Below the pieces are notes generated by a model. It was not told where the DNA came from, made no database searches, and was given only the letters and a program-made list of their open reading frames with translations. A stretch of DNA of 64,000 bases. It comes from JACPYM01 sp963699175. GTDB lineage: Bacteria > Acidobacteriota > Blastocatellia > RBC074. A program made the position numbers and the translations under genes. The stretch is taken from the NCBI GenBank assembly GCA_963699175.1, contig OY969418.1, positions 372,001-436,000 on the forward strand. The letters are read 5' to 3'. This document shows, one piece after another, positions 1 to 9,934 of the stretch; within the stretch, counting starts at the first letter, position 1, and every line of letters begins with the position of its first letter.

Positions 1-3000
1 CGGCTCCGCGCTCGTTACGCCGCGCGTCCTCTTCCAGTCTGCCACGGCCCAACGCGCTTCCGACCATGATCCGATCCTCGTTGGACTGTTCCAAGTTGCC
101 GATCTAGCCATCACCAAGACCGATGGCGTAACGACTGCGACGCCGGGCGGCTCGGTGACTTACACGATCACCGCTTCCAATGCGGGCCCCGATCCGGTGA
201 CTGGCGGAACTGTGGCGGATACTTTCCCAGCGATACTCAGTTGTACTTGGACGTGTGTGGGCGCGGGTGGCGGCACTTGCACGGCGGCGGGTTCAGGTAA
301 CATCAATGACGCGGTCAATCTGCCAGTGGGCGGTTCAGTGACTTACACCGCAAGTTGCGCTATTAACGCGAGCGCGACCGGCACGCTCTCTAACACTGCG
401 ACGGTCAGCGGCGGTGCGGTGAGCGATCCCACGCCCGGCAACAACAGCGCGACCGACACCGACACGCTCACCCCCCAAGCCAATCTTGGCATCACCAAAA
501 CGGATGGCGTGACGACCGCCACGCCGGGCGGTTCGGTGACTTACACGATCACGGCCTCGAATGCCGGGCCGAGCAATGCGCCTGTCTCAACTGTAGTGGA
601 CACCTTCCCAGCTTCGCTGACCTGTACTTGGACATGTGTGGGCGCGGGCGGCGGCACCTGCACGGCAAGCGGCAGTGGCAACATCAGCGATGCAACCAAT
701 CTGCCTGCGGGCGGTTCGGTCACTTACACGGCGAGTTGTACGATTTCGGCGAGTGCGACTGGCTCGTTGAGTAACACGGCAACAGTCGCAACGTCCGGCG
801 GCGTGACTGATCCGACACCGGGCAACAACAGCGCCACCGACACCGACACGCTGGCGGCACAGGCCGATCTGGCGATCACCAAGACTGATGGCGTGACAAC
901 GGCGACGCCTGGTGGCTCGGTGACTTATACCATCACAGCTTCTAATGCGGGGCCAAGCAATGCGACAGGGGCGACGGTAGCGGACACTTTCCCGGCTTCG
1001 CTGACCTGCACCTGGACGTGCGTGGGCGCTGGCGGTGGCACTTGTACGGCGAGCGGTAGCGGCAACATCAGCGATACAGCCAACCTGCCAGCGGGCGGTT
1101 CAGTGACCTACACGGCAAGTTGCACAATCTCAGCGAGCGCGACTGGCACGTTGAGTAATACCGCGACCGTGGCAGCGCCGGGCGGCGTGACTGACCCGAC
1201 GCCGGGCAACAACAGCGCCACCGATACCGACACGCTGGCGGCACAGGCCAACCTCGGCATCACCAAGACCGACGGTGTGACGACGGCGACGCCGGGCGGT
1301 TCGGTGACTTACACCATCACAGCTTCCAACGCGGGGCCGAGCAATGCGCCTGGCTCAACTGTAGCGGACACCTTCCCAGCCTCGCTGACCTGCACTTGGA
1401 CGTGCGTGGGCGCGGGCGGTGGCACTTGTACGGCGAGCGGTAGCGGCAACATCAACGATACAGCCAATCTGCCCGCGGGCGGTTCGGTCACTTACACAGC
1501 GAGTTGCTCGATCGCGGCGAGCGCGACCGGCACGTTAAGCAATACGGCCACAGTTGCCACAGGTGGCGGAATAACCGATCCGACACCAGGCAATAACAGC
1601 GCGACCGACACTGACACGCTCAACCCGTCAGCCAATCTCGGCATCACCAAAACGGATGGGGTGACGACGGTCACGCCGGGCGGTTCGACGACTTATACCA
1701 TCGTGGCTTCGAATGCCGGGCCAAGCAATGTGACGGGGGCGACGGTGGCGGATACCTTCCCGGCCTCGCTCACCTGTTCGTGGACGAGCGTCGCCGCTGG
1801 GGGAGCGACGGGCAACACGCCAGGACCGGTGGCGGGCAATATCAACAACACGGGTCTCACTCTGCCCGCGGGCAGTTCGGTGACTTACACAGCGACTTGC
1901 ACGATCTCCGGCAGCGCCAGTGGCACAATCTCCAACACAGCGACCGTCAGCAGCGCCGTGACCGATCCAAACCCTGCCAACAACAGCGCGACTGACAACG
2001 ACACGGTTGCGGTGTCAGCCGATCTCGCCATTACCAAGACTGACGGCGTGACGACGGCGACGCCGGGTGGCTCGACGACCTACACCATCGTGGCTTCGAA
2101 TGCCGGGCCGAGCACCGCGACGAGTGCGACGGTGGCCGACACTTTCCCAGCCTCGCTCACCTGTTCGTGGACGAGCGTTGCGGCTGGTGGCGCGACGGGC
2201 AACACCACAGGCCCGGTGGCGGGCAACATCAACAACACTGGTCTCACTCTGCCCGCGGGCAGCTCGGTAACTTACACGGCGACTTGCACGATCTCGCCGA
2301 GCGCGACTGGCTCGCTCGCCAACACGGCGACGGTCAGCAGCGCGGTGACCGATCCGAACCCCGCCAATAACAGCGCGACTGATACAGACACGCTCAACCC
2401 GTCAGCCGATCTCTCGATTACCAAGACTGACGGGGTGACGACTTACACGGCGAACGGCACCGTGACTTACACCATCGTGGTCAGCAACGCCGGGCCATCA
2501 CAGGCGACCGGCGCGGTCGTGACCGACAACAAACCGACGCAGGTGACCCAGTGGACTTGGGTCTGCAGCGGGGCGACGGGCGGCGCGACGGCTTGCGACG
2601 GCGTGACCAACAGCGCGGCCAACTTTAGCGACACGGTGACGCTGCCGGCTGGCTCGACGCTCACTTACACGGTGACGGCGACGATTGGGGCGGCGCCGAG
2701 CGGCAACCTGGTCAACACCGCGACGGTGGCGGCGCCGGGCGGAACGACTGACCCGAACGGCGGCAATAACAGCGCCACTGACACGGATACGCTGACGGTC
2801 GGGGTGTCGGCTGGGGTGCTGACAGGCAACTTCAGCGACCCGCTGGCTTGCACCGGGCCGGGCAATGTCGTGACTGGCACGATTCAGTTGACCAATCCGA
2901 ACGGCACGCAGCAAGCGTTCATGCTGAACACGAACCTCACCAACCTGGTCGCCTTGCCGGGCAGTTGCACGGTGACGGGCGGAGTGGGCGCCAGTTGCGC

Positions 3001-4114
3001 CATCGCGCCAGGCGGACTCAGCCTGAGCGCCACTGGCAGCATTCCGGCCAACGGAGCGATAACGGTGCAATACCAAGCGCAGGTGAGCAACGTGGCGACC
3101 GGCACGGTCCTGACGGCCAGCAGCACGGCCACCGTGGGTGGCGTGACGGCTACGCCTAACCCGCTGGTCTTCACCGCGATAGTCAACTGCCCGGCGGTCG
3201 GGCCAGGCGTGCTCTTCCCTGACACGGCTGAAGTAAGTGATCAGAAGGCAGGCTCGGTGCTGGTCTACAATCTCTATTCGTCGAGCATTGCTGCGCCCAA
3301 TGCGCAGAACACGCGTATCTCGATCACCAACACCCATCCGGGCTTGGCTATCGCCGTGCACTTGTTCTTTGTGGATGGGGCGACCTGCTCGATTGCTGAT
3401 AGTCTGATCTGCTTGACGCCGAACCAGACAGCTTCGTTCCTGGCTTCGGATATTGATCCGGGCACGACTGGTTACATTGTCGCGGTGGCTTCAGACCGTA
3501 TAACTGGTTGCCCGATTGACTTCAACTACCTGATCGGCGACGAGTATGTGAAGCTTTCAAGCGGACACGCCGCCAACTTGGCGGCGGAAGGCTTTGCGGC
3601 GATTGCGGGCGGGCTGGCAACGTGTAATCCGTTCTCGGTGACGGCGCTGCTGAGCTTTGATGGACTGAGCTACAACCGCGCGCCGCGCGTGCTGGCGGCC
3701 TCGAACATCCCGTCCAGAGCCGATGGCAATGACACGCTGATCGTGTTGAATCGCGTGGGCGGCAGCTTGGCAGCCGGAGCTTCAACGCTCGGCTCGATCT
3801 TCGGCATCCTCTACGATGATGCGGAGAATCCGCTGAGCTTCACCTTCACGGCCGGCGTCTGCCAGTTCCGCTCGTCGCTCAGTAGCAGCTTCCCGCGCGT
3901 AGCGCCTCGGTTCGAGCAGTTCGTTCCGGCGGGCCGCAGTAGCTGGGCGAAGTTCTACTCGCAGTCGGACATTGCGTTGTTGGGTGCACAGCTCAACTTC
4001 AACGCGAATGCGGGGACGGCGGCGAATGCCTTCAATCAAGGGCATAACCTGCACAAGCTGACGCTGACATCAGCGGCGACACTGACCATTCCCATCTTCC
4101 CGCCCAACTGTTAG
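1..4114 (+). CDS. DUF11-repeat secreted/surface protein (5' partial)
   Basis: The frame is open from base 2, so the gene starts upstream of the window; the first in-frame GTG (155) is inside a repeat and is not the start. The visible part has seven tandem DUF11-type beta-sandwich repeats of about 127-129 residues, each opening with an A(D/N)L(A/G/S)ITKTDG motif, up to about base 2800. Repeats 1-4 carry a Cys-rich CTWTC...GGTC core; repeats 5-6 have a CSWTSVAAGG variant; repeat 7 is divergent. A further beta-rich domain follows (about 2810-3190), then a C-terminal region (about 3205-4111) with spaced Cys residues. Thr/Ser/Asn/Gly richness and lack of membrane segments fit a secreted or cell-surface adhesive protein; this role is inferred from DUF11 families. 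No ligand can be named. The signal peptide must lie off the left edge. Confidence 0.9.
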   Translation, partial: GSALVTPRVLFQSATAQRASDHDPILVGLFQVADLAITKTDGVTTATPGGSVTYTITASNAGPDPVTGGTVADTFPAILSCTWTCVGAGGGTCTAAGSGNINDAVNLPVGGSVTYTASCAINASATGTLSNTATVSGGAVSDPTPGNNSATDTDTLTPQANLGITKTDGVTTATPGGSVTYTITASNAGPSNAPVSTVVDTFPASLTCTWTCVGAGGGTCTASGSGNISDATNLPAGGSVTYTASCTISASATGSLSNTATVATSGGVTDPTPGNNSATDTDTLAAQADLAITKTDGVTTATPGGSVTYTITASNAGPSNATGATVADTFPASLTCTWTCVGAGGGTCTASGSGNISDTANLPAGGSVTYTASCTISASATGTLSNTATVAAPGGVTDPTPGNNSATDTDTLAAQANLGITKTDGVTTATPGGSVTYTITASNAGPSNAPGSTVADTFPASLTCTWTCVGAGGGTCTASGSGNINDTANLPAGGSVTYTASCSIAASATGTLSNTATVATGGGITDPTPGNNSATDTDTLNPSANLGITKTDGVTTVTPGGSTTYTIVASNAGPSNVTGATVADTFPASLTCSWTSVAAGGATGNTPGPVAGNINNTGLTLPAGSSVTYTATCTISGSASGTISNTATVSSAVTDPNPANNSATDNDTVAVSADLAITKTDGVTTATPGGSTTYTIVASNAGPSTATSATVADTFPASLTCSWTSVAAGGATGNTTGPVAGNINNTGLTLPAGSSVTYTATCTISPSATGSLANTATVSSAVTDPNPANNSATDTDTLNPSADLSITKTDGVTTYTANGTVTYTIVVSNAGPSQATGAVVTDNKPTQVTQWTWVCSGATGGATACDGVTNSAANFSDTVTLPAGSTLTYTVTATIGAAPSGNLVNTATVAAPGGTTDPNGGNNSATDTDTLTVGVSAGVLTGNFSDPLACTGPGNVVTGTIQLTNPNGTQQAFMLNTNLTNLVALPGSCTVTGGVGASCAIAPGGLSLSATGSIPANGAITVQYQAQVSNVATGTVLTASSTATVGGVTATPNPLVFTAIVNCPAVGPGVLFPDTAEVSDQKAGSVLVYNLYSSSIAAPNAQNTRISITNTHPGLAIAVHLFFVDGATCSIADSLICLTPNQTASFLASDIDPGTTGYIVAVASDRITGCPIDFNYLIGDEYVKLSSGHAANLAAEGFAAIAGGLATCNPFSVTALLSFDGLSYNRAPRVLAASNIPSRADGNDTLIVLNRVGGSLAAGASTLGSIFGILYDDAENPLSFTFTAGVCQFRSSLSSSFPRVAPRFEQFVPAGRSSWAKFYSQSDIALLGAQLNFNANAGTAANAFNQGHNLHKLTLTSAATLTIPIFPPNC
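98..2800 (+). repeat. Seven tandem in-gene DUF11 repeats of about 384 bp
   Basis: Repeat units begin near 98, 479, 863, 1247, 1631, 2018 and 2405, at spacings of 381, 384, 384, 384, 387 and 387 bases, always a multiple of three. Units 2-4 are close to identical over long stretches, which suggests recent duplication or gene conversion within the gene. These repeats are coding and in frame, so they are not a CRISPR or satellite array. Confidence 0.9.
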
Positions 4115-4157
4115 GAGGTTCGGGTGGCGATAATGCAGACTTCAGTTTTGTTGAATC

Positions 4158-4517
4158 ATGGCTCTTCATCGAAAGCGTGACGAATCATCCCCTGCCGCGG
4201 CGCGATTGCTATTGATCTCAACTGCACCGGTCGAGTTGCCGCCTGCTGAGCTTGACGAAGGGTGTGCGACTGTTGAGCGTGATGAATTTGCGCAACATCT
4301 GCCGGAGCTGTATGCGGCGTTGCGAGTTGGTGGCTTGGTTAATCCTGTGCCGATTGTGCAGAGCGATTCGCTATTTGTCGTCAATGGCGTGGCACATTCA
4401 TTTTGGGTTAGGCTTTGGCACACTGATGAGTTGCGCACGCAAGTTGCCCGCCTGCACGTCTTGAATTGTCTTCCCCTTATGCCTAATGTCAAAGTTAAGC
4501 TCTTTGATGTCAGCTAG
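4158..4517 (+). CDS. Hypothetical protein, 119 aa
   Basis: ATG-initiated reading frame, 43 bases after the DUF11 gene. No family is recognised. The product is a small, mixed-composition soluble-looking protein with an acidic N-terminal third, a hydrophobic segment around FVVNGVAHSFWVRLW and a C-terminal VKVKLFDVS. There is no good Shine-Dalgarno sequence before the ATG and no signal peptide. The residue pattern looks protein-like rather than antisense-like, but nothing else supports it. It could be a lineage-specific gene or a degraded remnant. A short reading frame with one hydrophobic stretch follows at about 4508-4661 without a convincing start. Confidence 0.4.
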   Translation: MALHRKRDESSPAAARLLLISTAPVELPPAELDEGCATVERDEFAQHLPELYAALRVGGLVNPVPIVQSDSLFVVNGVAHSFWVRLWHTDELRTQVARLHVLNCLPLMPNVKVKLFDVS

Positions 4518-4679
4518 CCTGGCCAGGAGGAGGCTGCCTGTTCCCGGCTGTCTTGCTGCTTTTGACGCTACTTTCCTTAGTTGTGTTGCGGGTGAAGCTG
4601 GGACGTTATCGGACGCAGGATCACGCGGGGCGCGGCCAGCACTCGAACGAGAATTGAATAACTTATTGGAGGTGTCAGC

Positions 4680-5729
4680 GTGTCTTCTCCATCATTACCC
4701 CGTCGCGATTTCCTCGAACAAACTGCGGCGACGCTCATCACGAGCGCGAGCGTGCCAATGCTTACCAACCCACAAACATTCAAATCCAAGCCAGCCTTCG
4801 TTGCCTATCAGCAACAACGGCGGCGCGCGTTGTGGAGCTTGCTTGGTGATCTGCCGCTCAATCATCGCCCGCAGCCGCCCAAGCTGCTTAGAACCGAAAA
4901 AGGCCCAGGTTACACGCTCGAACATCTGGTACTTGATCTGAACGGTCTTGAGCCGGTGCCCGCGTTGCTGCTGATACCCGAAAAACGGCAACAGCGTGCA
5001 CCTGGGCTGCTTTACATTCACTGGCATGGCGGCACCTATCCGACAGGCAAAGATGAGTTATTGACGGGGCGCAAAGTGTTGCCCGCCTACGCGCCAGTCG
5101 TTGCCGAAAAAGGCATCGTCACACTGGCAATTGATAGTTGGTGCTTTGGCGAGCGGATGCACGATAAGGATGGGCGCAATGGTGAGTGGGACGCGTTCAA
5201 AGAGATGCTCTGGCAGGGGCGTGTGCTTTTTGGAATGATGCTGTTTGATGAATTTCGCGCGGTGGATTATTTGGTAAGCAGGCCTGAAGTTGACCCCAAC
5301 CGCATCGGTGCATTTGGACTCTCGATGGGCGCGACCAAAGCGTGGTGGCTGGCGGCGCTCGATCCGCGCATCAAGCTTTGCATTGATCTTTGTTGTCTGA
5401 CCGACTTTGAAGAATTGATGAAGATCAAAAACCTGAAAGGTCACGGCATCTATTACTACGTCCCGTCGCTGCTCAAGCATTTTCAAACGGCGCAAATCAA
5501 CGAATTGATCGTGCCGCGCGCGCATCTGAGCTTGAATGGGCGACAGGATTTGCTGACGCCGCCCGCCGGGGTCGAGCGCGTGCGCGACTATTTGCTGCCG
5601 CTTTATCAGCGATACGGCAAGACCGAAGATTGCCGGATCGAACTCTTTGATTGTGGACACGAGGAGTTGCCAGCGATGCGGCAACTCGTCTTGGAATGGC
5701 TGGACAGATATTTGGTTCAGACTTCATAA
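4680..5729 (+). CDS. Alpha/beta hydrolase (dienelactone-hydrolase-like) with Tat-like leader
   Basis: A 349-residue protein starting at GTG 4680, chosen because a GGAGG ribosome site lies about 7 bases upstream. The N-terminus carries RRDFLEQTAA followed by a mild hydrophobic stretch, a twin-arginine-type leader, so export of the folded enzyme is likely. The alpha/beta hydrolase core has an HWHGG oxyanion-type motif near residue 115, a GLSMG nucleophile elbow (Ser215), Asp290 in NGRQD and His327 in DCGHEE, giving a complete Ser-Asp-His triad. The family includes dienelactone hydrolases and acetyl-xylan-esterase-like exported esterases; the substrate cannot be told from sequence. The stop lies 6 bases before the methyltransferase start, so the two are probably co-transcribed. 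Confidence 0.85.
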   Translation: MSSPSLPRRDFLEQTAATLITSASVPMLTNPQTFKSKPAFVAYQQQRRRALWSLLGDLPLNHRPQPPKLLRTEKGPGYTLEHLVLDLNGLEPVPALLLIPEKRQQRAPGLLYIHWHGGTYPTGKDELLTGRKVLPAYAPVVAEKGIVTLAIDSWCFGERMHDKDGRNGEWDAFKEMLWQGRVLFGMMLFDEFRAVDYLVSRPEVDPNRIGAFGLSMGATKAWWLAALDPRIKLCIDLCCLTDFEELMKIKNLKGHGIYYYVPSLLKHFQTAQINELIVPRAHLSLNGRQDLLTPPAGVERVRDYLLPLYQRYGKTEDCRIELFDCGHEELPAMRQLVLEWLDRYLVQTS

Positions 5730-5735
5730 CAAGCA

Positions 5736-6404
5736 ATGAGCAACACGAAACGTGTCGGCGTGCGCGAAGGCTATAACCTCTGGTCAGAGACCTACGACAC
5801 GACTCCCAATCCAGTCGTGGCAATGGATGCGCGACACACAGTGGCGCTCTTACAGCCACAACCGGGCGAGCGCATACTCGATGCGGGCTGCGGCACAGGG
5901 CGCAATCTAGCCGCGTTGCTAGAGGCCGGCGCAGGGCCAACCGGCATTGATTTCTCCGCCGGAATGCTGGCGGTAGCGCAAGCGAAATATCCTCAGCTTC
6001 AGTTGCAGCAGGCTGACCTGCAACAACCCTTCCCTTTTGTAGAAACAAGCTTTGATGCAGTGTTGTGCGCTTTGATTGGTGAACATCTGAGCAACCTCAA
6101 CTTCACTTGCGCGGAGATTTTCAGAGTATTGAAACTCGGGGGGCGTTTTGTCTTTTCAGTCTATCATCCGTGGCTGGCGCAAGCAGGCAAAGAAGCGAAT
6201 TTTGAGAAAGAAGGCATAGCTTATCGCTTGGGCGCTGAGTTGCACACGACGGAGGATTATTGGCAAGCCATTAGCAGAGCAGGCTTCGTGAATCTGACCA
6301 AACACGAATTTGATTGCGATGAGGCCTTGGTCGAAACCATTCCAGCAGCGCGGAAATATCTCGGGCGACCGTTGCTGTTGGTCATCGTCAGTCATAAGCC
6401 CTGA
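5736..6404 (+). CDS. Class I SAM-dependent methyltransferase
   Basis: A 222-residue cytoplasmic protein with a complete Rossmann methyltransferase signature: motif I ILDAGCGTG (about 47-54), acidic motif II in TGIDFS (about 69-74), a QQADLQQPFPF motif near 91-101 and FRVLKLGGRFVFSVYHP (about 129-145). It resembles the UbiE/BioC-like (Methyltransf_11) group acting on small molecules, but the acceptor cannot be assigned. It starts 6 bases after the hydrolase stop and probably shares its mRNA. No signal peptide or membrane segments. Confidence 0.88.
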   Translation: MSNTKRVGVREGYNLWSETYDTTPNPVVAMDARHTVALLQPQPGERILDAGCGTGRNLAALLEAGAGPTGIDFSAGMLAVAQAKYPQLQLQQADLQQPFPFVETSFDAVLCALIGEHLSNLNFTCAEIFRVLKLGGRFVFSVYHPWLAQAGKEANFEKEGIAYRLGAELHTTEDYWQAISRAGFVNLTKHEFDCDEALVETIPAARKYLGRPLLLVIVSHKP

Positions 6405-6662
6405 CACCTCACACAAACTTAACATCGCTAATATTACCTCCGGCCTTGCCCTTCGCTTAGGGCACTCACTACAATCAATGCGCACTATAGCTAAGCACCT
6501 ACTAGACGATCAATAATACACGGCGCGCTAGGTTTTTCTTTTCGGCGGTGATTCACCAAATCAGGCTCCACTGCGTGGGCAGTTTCCGTCTTGATTTGCG
6601 ATGACGGCGCGACCTTCAATCAACCACAACACAGGCTGTACATCCTAGAAGGAGGATACCAA

Positions 6663-9647
6663 ATGAAGAGAACCACAGGACTCAGTGCTTGCGGTTTGGT
6701 GCTCTCGCTATTCTTGTCGTGCGGAGCCTTTGCGCAAACACAAATCACCACAGGCGTAATTCAAGGCACGGTCATTGACCAAAGCGGCGGGGTTGTCCCC
6801 GGCGCAATCATTGGAGCCAAAAATATTGACACCAACTTGACGAAAACCGTGACCACTGATGCAGACGGACGCTTCAGCATTCTGCAACTGCAATCTGGGC
6901 GTTACACGCTGACGGTCACTAAGCCAGGGTTTGCTAAACTCGTGCAGGAAAACCTGAACCTGACCGTCGGCCAGGCAATCACACTCAACTTGGCCATGAA
7001 GGTCTCATCGGTGGAAGAGACCATCACCATCTCTGCCTCACCGGCTATAGACACGGTCAAGACCGAGTCGAGCAGCACGCTCAACGAAACCTCGGTCGCC
7101 AAGACGCCCGTGCTGGGGCGCAAGTTTGAAGACCTGCTCACGCTCACGCCCGGCGTCAGCATCACACAAGGGCCGGACGGCGATGTGATCAACTTTGCCG
7201 GGCAACGCGGCGTCTTCAACAACATCAGTTTGGACGGCGGCGATTACAACAACGGCTTCTTCGGCGAACAGGTCGGCGGTCAGCGCGCCGCGATTGACAT
7301 CACACTCGAAGCCGTCAAGGAATTCCAGGTCGTCGCCACGGGCGCTTCTGCTGAATTCGGGCGCACAGCCGGCGGCGTAGTCAACGTCATCACCAAGTCG
7401 GGCACTAACGAATTGCGCGGCAGTCTGTTTCACTTCCAACGTCTTGAAGCACTGGCCTCCGACACCTCGGACGGCAAACCGCTCAAGGATTTTCATCGCG
7501 AGCAGTTCGGCGGCACCATTGGCGGCCCGCTCAAAAAAGACCGCGCGTTTTTCTTCGGCGCTTTCGAGCAAATCTTCGGCAACCTGACGCGCGAGAATCT
7601 GAGCGTCCCTATTGGCGCGCCGTGTTCGATTCAAACTCCGACGATTCAAGCCAACGAAGCGTTGATCAACGGCAGCGCCGATTGCCAGCGCCTGGCGCTG
7701 CTCAACTTCTTCAAGACCACGCGCCAACAGGACGAAGGCTTGCCGATCAAGAAGCCGGTTGACACTTCGGCCTTCCTCGGCAAGCTCGATTTCAAACTCG
7801 ATGCGGCCAACGACTTGGGCATCTCTTACAACTTTAGCCGCTCGCGCAAGGAGAACGAGACCTTTGACGTACCGACTTACGGCACATCGGCCAATGGCAT
7901 CGAAGGCACGGGCAAGATTCACGCCGTCAACATCAACCTCTTCACGACTTTCTCTGCGTCGAAGCTAAATGAATTCCACTACACCTACTCGCGCGAAAAC
8001 CGTCCGCGATTGTCCATCAAGTCAAACGTACCCACTGACACCGCGATTGGCTTTGCGACGAACTTCCGCTTTGGCAACCCATTCTTCATGCAGCCGAACG
8101 TGGACGAGTTGTTCGAACGCCATCAGTTCAAAGACAACTTCTCAATCCTTTCCGGCAAACACACCTTGAAGTTCGGCGGCGAAGCGATCCTGAGCAACAA
8201 CGCACAAATCTTTCGCGGCTTCTTCACCGCACGCTATATCTTCGACAGCGTGACCAGTTTCCTGCGTTATGCCTCGCCCGCTTCCTTGGGGCCAGGGTTT
8301 GGGCCGAATATCAAAGGCTGCTCGAACGGCGCTTATGTGGCGGCGACGGCGGCGTGTCCGGCTGGCTCGACGCCGACCGGCGGCCCGTTGCTTTTGTATT
8401 TGCAAGGCGCGGGCTTGAACGGCCCGGCAACTGATGCGGCGGGCGCGTCGAACATCAACAATGAAGAGTTCGCATTCTTTATGCAGGACAAGTTCCAATG
8501 GCGTCCGGGCTTCACTTGGCAATTCGGCCTGCGTTGGGAAGCGCAACTTTTCCCCGATCCGGTCGTGCCACCGAGCCAAACGGCCTACGGGCGTTTTTTG
8601 AATGACCCGCGCTTCCCTTCGGACGGCACGCTGCATGATGAATGGAAGATGATTCAGCCGCGCGTGGGCTTCGCCTGGGATTTGCGCAACAATAGCAAAT
8701 CGGTGCTGCGCGCCTCGTGGGGTATCTACAACGCGCGGCAAAATATGTTGACGCAGGTTGGTTCGATCACCACCAATGGCGTACAACAACAAACGATCTA
8801 TCTCGATTCCAGCATCATTGCCAGCGGTGTGCCTGGCCCCGTCTGGCCAGGGGTTGTTAGTCCTGCGCCTTTGCCGCCAGGGCAATTCCCGCTCTTCAGT
8901 GGCGTGCGTGTCTTCAGCCGCGACTATCGCAACCCGCGCATCTATACGACCAATGTGCAATTCGAGCAGCAGATTGCGCCCGACACGGCGCTTTATCTAG
9001 ACTTCACGCACTCGAAAGGCGTTTGGCTGACGCGCTTTCTAAACGCCAATCAGAATGGCATCTTCAACCCGCAACTCGGTGAAGTCGCCGTGACCAGCGC
9101 GCTCGGCAAATCGCTTTATCGCGGCTTCACGGTGGGTCTGCGCAAACGGTTCTCGCGCGGCTTCCAACTGGAAGGCAACTATGTGTTGTCGAAAGACCTT
9201 GATGACGACTCGAATGAGCGTGATCCGTTCTCGTTCCGCTACTTCAACATCAACAATCTAGGACTCGATTACGCGCTCTCTGACCGCGACATCCGGCACA
9301 AGTTCAACTTCATGCTCTACAGCGAACTGCCCGGCGGCTTTGAGGTCAACACGCGTATTCAGGCGCGCTCGGCGCAACCAATCACGCCCGGCGCGCGCAC
9401 GGCGACCAATCGCAACACGACGCGCAAAGACAACGAGTTCTTCTCCTTCGACTGGCGCGTCTCGCGCCCGATCAAATTCGCCGAGCATTATGCCATCGTC
9501 CCAACGGTGGAAATGTTCAACACCTTTAACAACAGGAATCTGGTCAATCCGCTGACGACGCCGGGGCTGTTCAACTTTGACGGCTTCCTGCGTCAGGGCG
9601 TAGGTGACCCACGCCAGTTGCAGTTGGCGGTGAAGTTCACATTCTAA
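6663..9647 (+). CDS. TonB-dependent receptor, Oar-like, with carboxypeptidase-regulatory domain
   Basis: The start at ATG 6663 is chosen over an upstream in-frame codon (6591) because an AAGGAGG site lies 7 bases before it and it opens a clear signal peptide (MKRTTGLSAC...GAFAQ). The 994-residue product has an N-terminal carboxypeptidase-regulatory-like beta-sandwich (about 30-115, GTVIDQSGGVVPGA), a plug domain (about 120-230, with FNNISLDGGDYNN) and a large outer-membrane barrel ending in the aromatic signature AVKFTF. This architecture is typical of the many Oar-like receptors of Acidobacteriota, thought to import or bind large substrates through the outer membrane with TonB energy. No TonB/ExbBD or partner hydrolase is adjacent, so the substrate is unknown. 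Confidence 0.92.
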   Translation: MKRTTGLSACGLVLSLFLSCGAFAQTQITTGVIQGTVIDQSGGVVPGAIIGAKNIDTNLTKTVTTDADGRFSILQLQSGRYTLTVTKPGFAKLVQENLNLTVGQAITLNLAMKVSSVEETITISASPAIDTVKTESSSTLNETSVAKTPVLGRKFEDLLTLTPGVSITQGPDGDVINFAGQRGVFNNISLDGGDYNNGFFGEQVGGQRAAIDITLEAVKEFQVVATGASAEFGRTAGGVVNVITKSGTNELRGSLFHFQRLEALASDTSDGKPLKDFHREQFGGTIGGPLKKDRAFFFGAFEQIFGNLTRENLSVPIGAPCSIQTPTIQANEALINGSADCQRLALLNFFKTTRQQDEGLPIKKPVDTSAFLGKLDFKLDAANDLGISYNFSRSRKENETFDVPTYGTSANGIEGTGKIHAVNINLFTTFSASKLNEFHYTYSRENRPRLSIKSNVPTDTAIGFATNFRFGNPFFMQPNVDELFERHQFKDNFSILSGKHTLKFGGEAILSNNAQIFRGFFTARYIFDSVTSFLRYASPASLGPGFGPNIKGCSNGAYVAATAACPAGSTPTGGPLLLYLQGAGLNGPATDAAGASNINNEEFAFFMQDKFQWRPGFTWQFGLRWEAQLFPDPVVPPSQTAYGRFLNDPRFPSDGTLHDEWKMIQPRVGFAWDLRNNSKSVLRASWGIYNARQNMLTQVGSITTNGVQQQTIYLDSSIIASGVPGPVWPGVVSPAPLPPGQFPLFSGVRVFSRDYRNPRIYTTNVQFEQQIAPDTALYLDFTHSKGVWLTRFLNANQNGIFNPQLGEVAVTSALGKSLYRGFTVGLRKRFSRGFQLEGNYVLSKDLDDDSNERDPFSFRYFNINNLGLDYALSDRDIRHKFNFMLYSELPGGFEVNTRIQARSAQPITPGARTATNRNTTRKDNEFFSFDWRVSRPIKFAEHYAIVPTVEMFNTFNNRNLVNPLTTPGLFNFDGFLRQGVGDPRQLQLAVKFTF

Positions 9648-9670
9648 CGACTTGACTGAGGCTCATGAAA

Positions 9671-9730
9671 TGTAGGGCAGGTTCTCAACCTGTCAACCTG
9701 ATGTAGGGCAGGTTGAGAACCTGCCCTACA
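9671..9730. repeat. REP-like palindrome, TGTAGGGCAGGTT family
   Basis: A perfect 22-base inverted repeat (9671-9692 with 9709-9730) beginning TGTAGGGCAGGTT. It lies just after the TonB-receptor stop and shares its core with the palindrome at 57455-57483. No T-tract follows, so a simple rho-independent terminator is unlikely. It sits in the 342-base gap before the DinB-like gene; the rest of that gap holds only the operator-like palindrome at 9935. Confidence 0.75.
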
Positions 9731-9934
9731 CCGCTTGCTTCAAACAAACACCGACTTCTGCTGTTCAATTCACGCTCTACCTGCTAAGGTAATCGCAACA
9801 AACAAAGAATCGGTACTGGATTGAATCTCTGATTGAGCGTTGTTGCTAAAAGCAGTCAGCCGCCGTACTGGATGGCGAAATAAACCAAAGCAAACCGATT
9901 CGGGAACCGCCTGTATAAATCAAACGCAACCCAA

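Noticed and set aside
98..2800. Regular direct repeats as a possible CRISPR or satellite array
   Set aside because: Units are about 384 bases, in frame and encode DUF11 domains.
4508..4661. Small reading frame with a hydrophobic segment (VLLLLTLLSLVVL) between the hypothetical gene and the hydrolase
   Set aside because: No acceptable start codon at a sensible distance from the AGGAGG at 4525; it may be a remnant.
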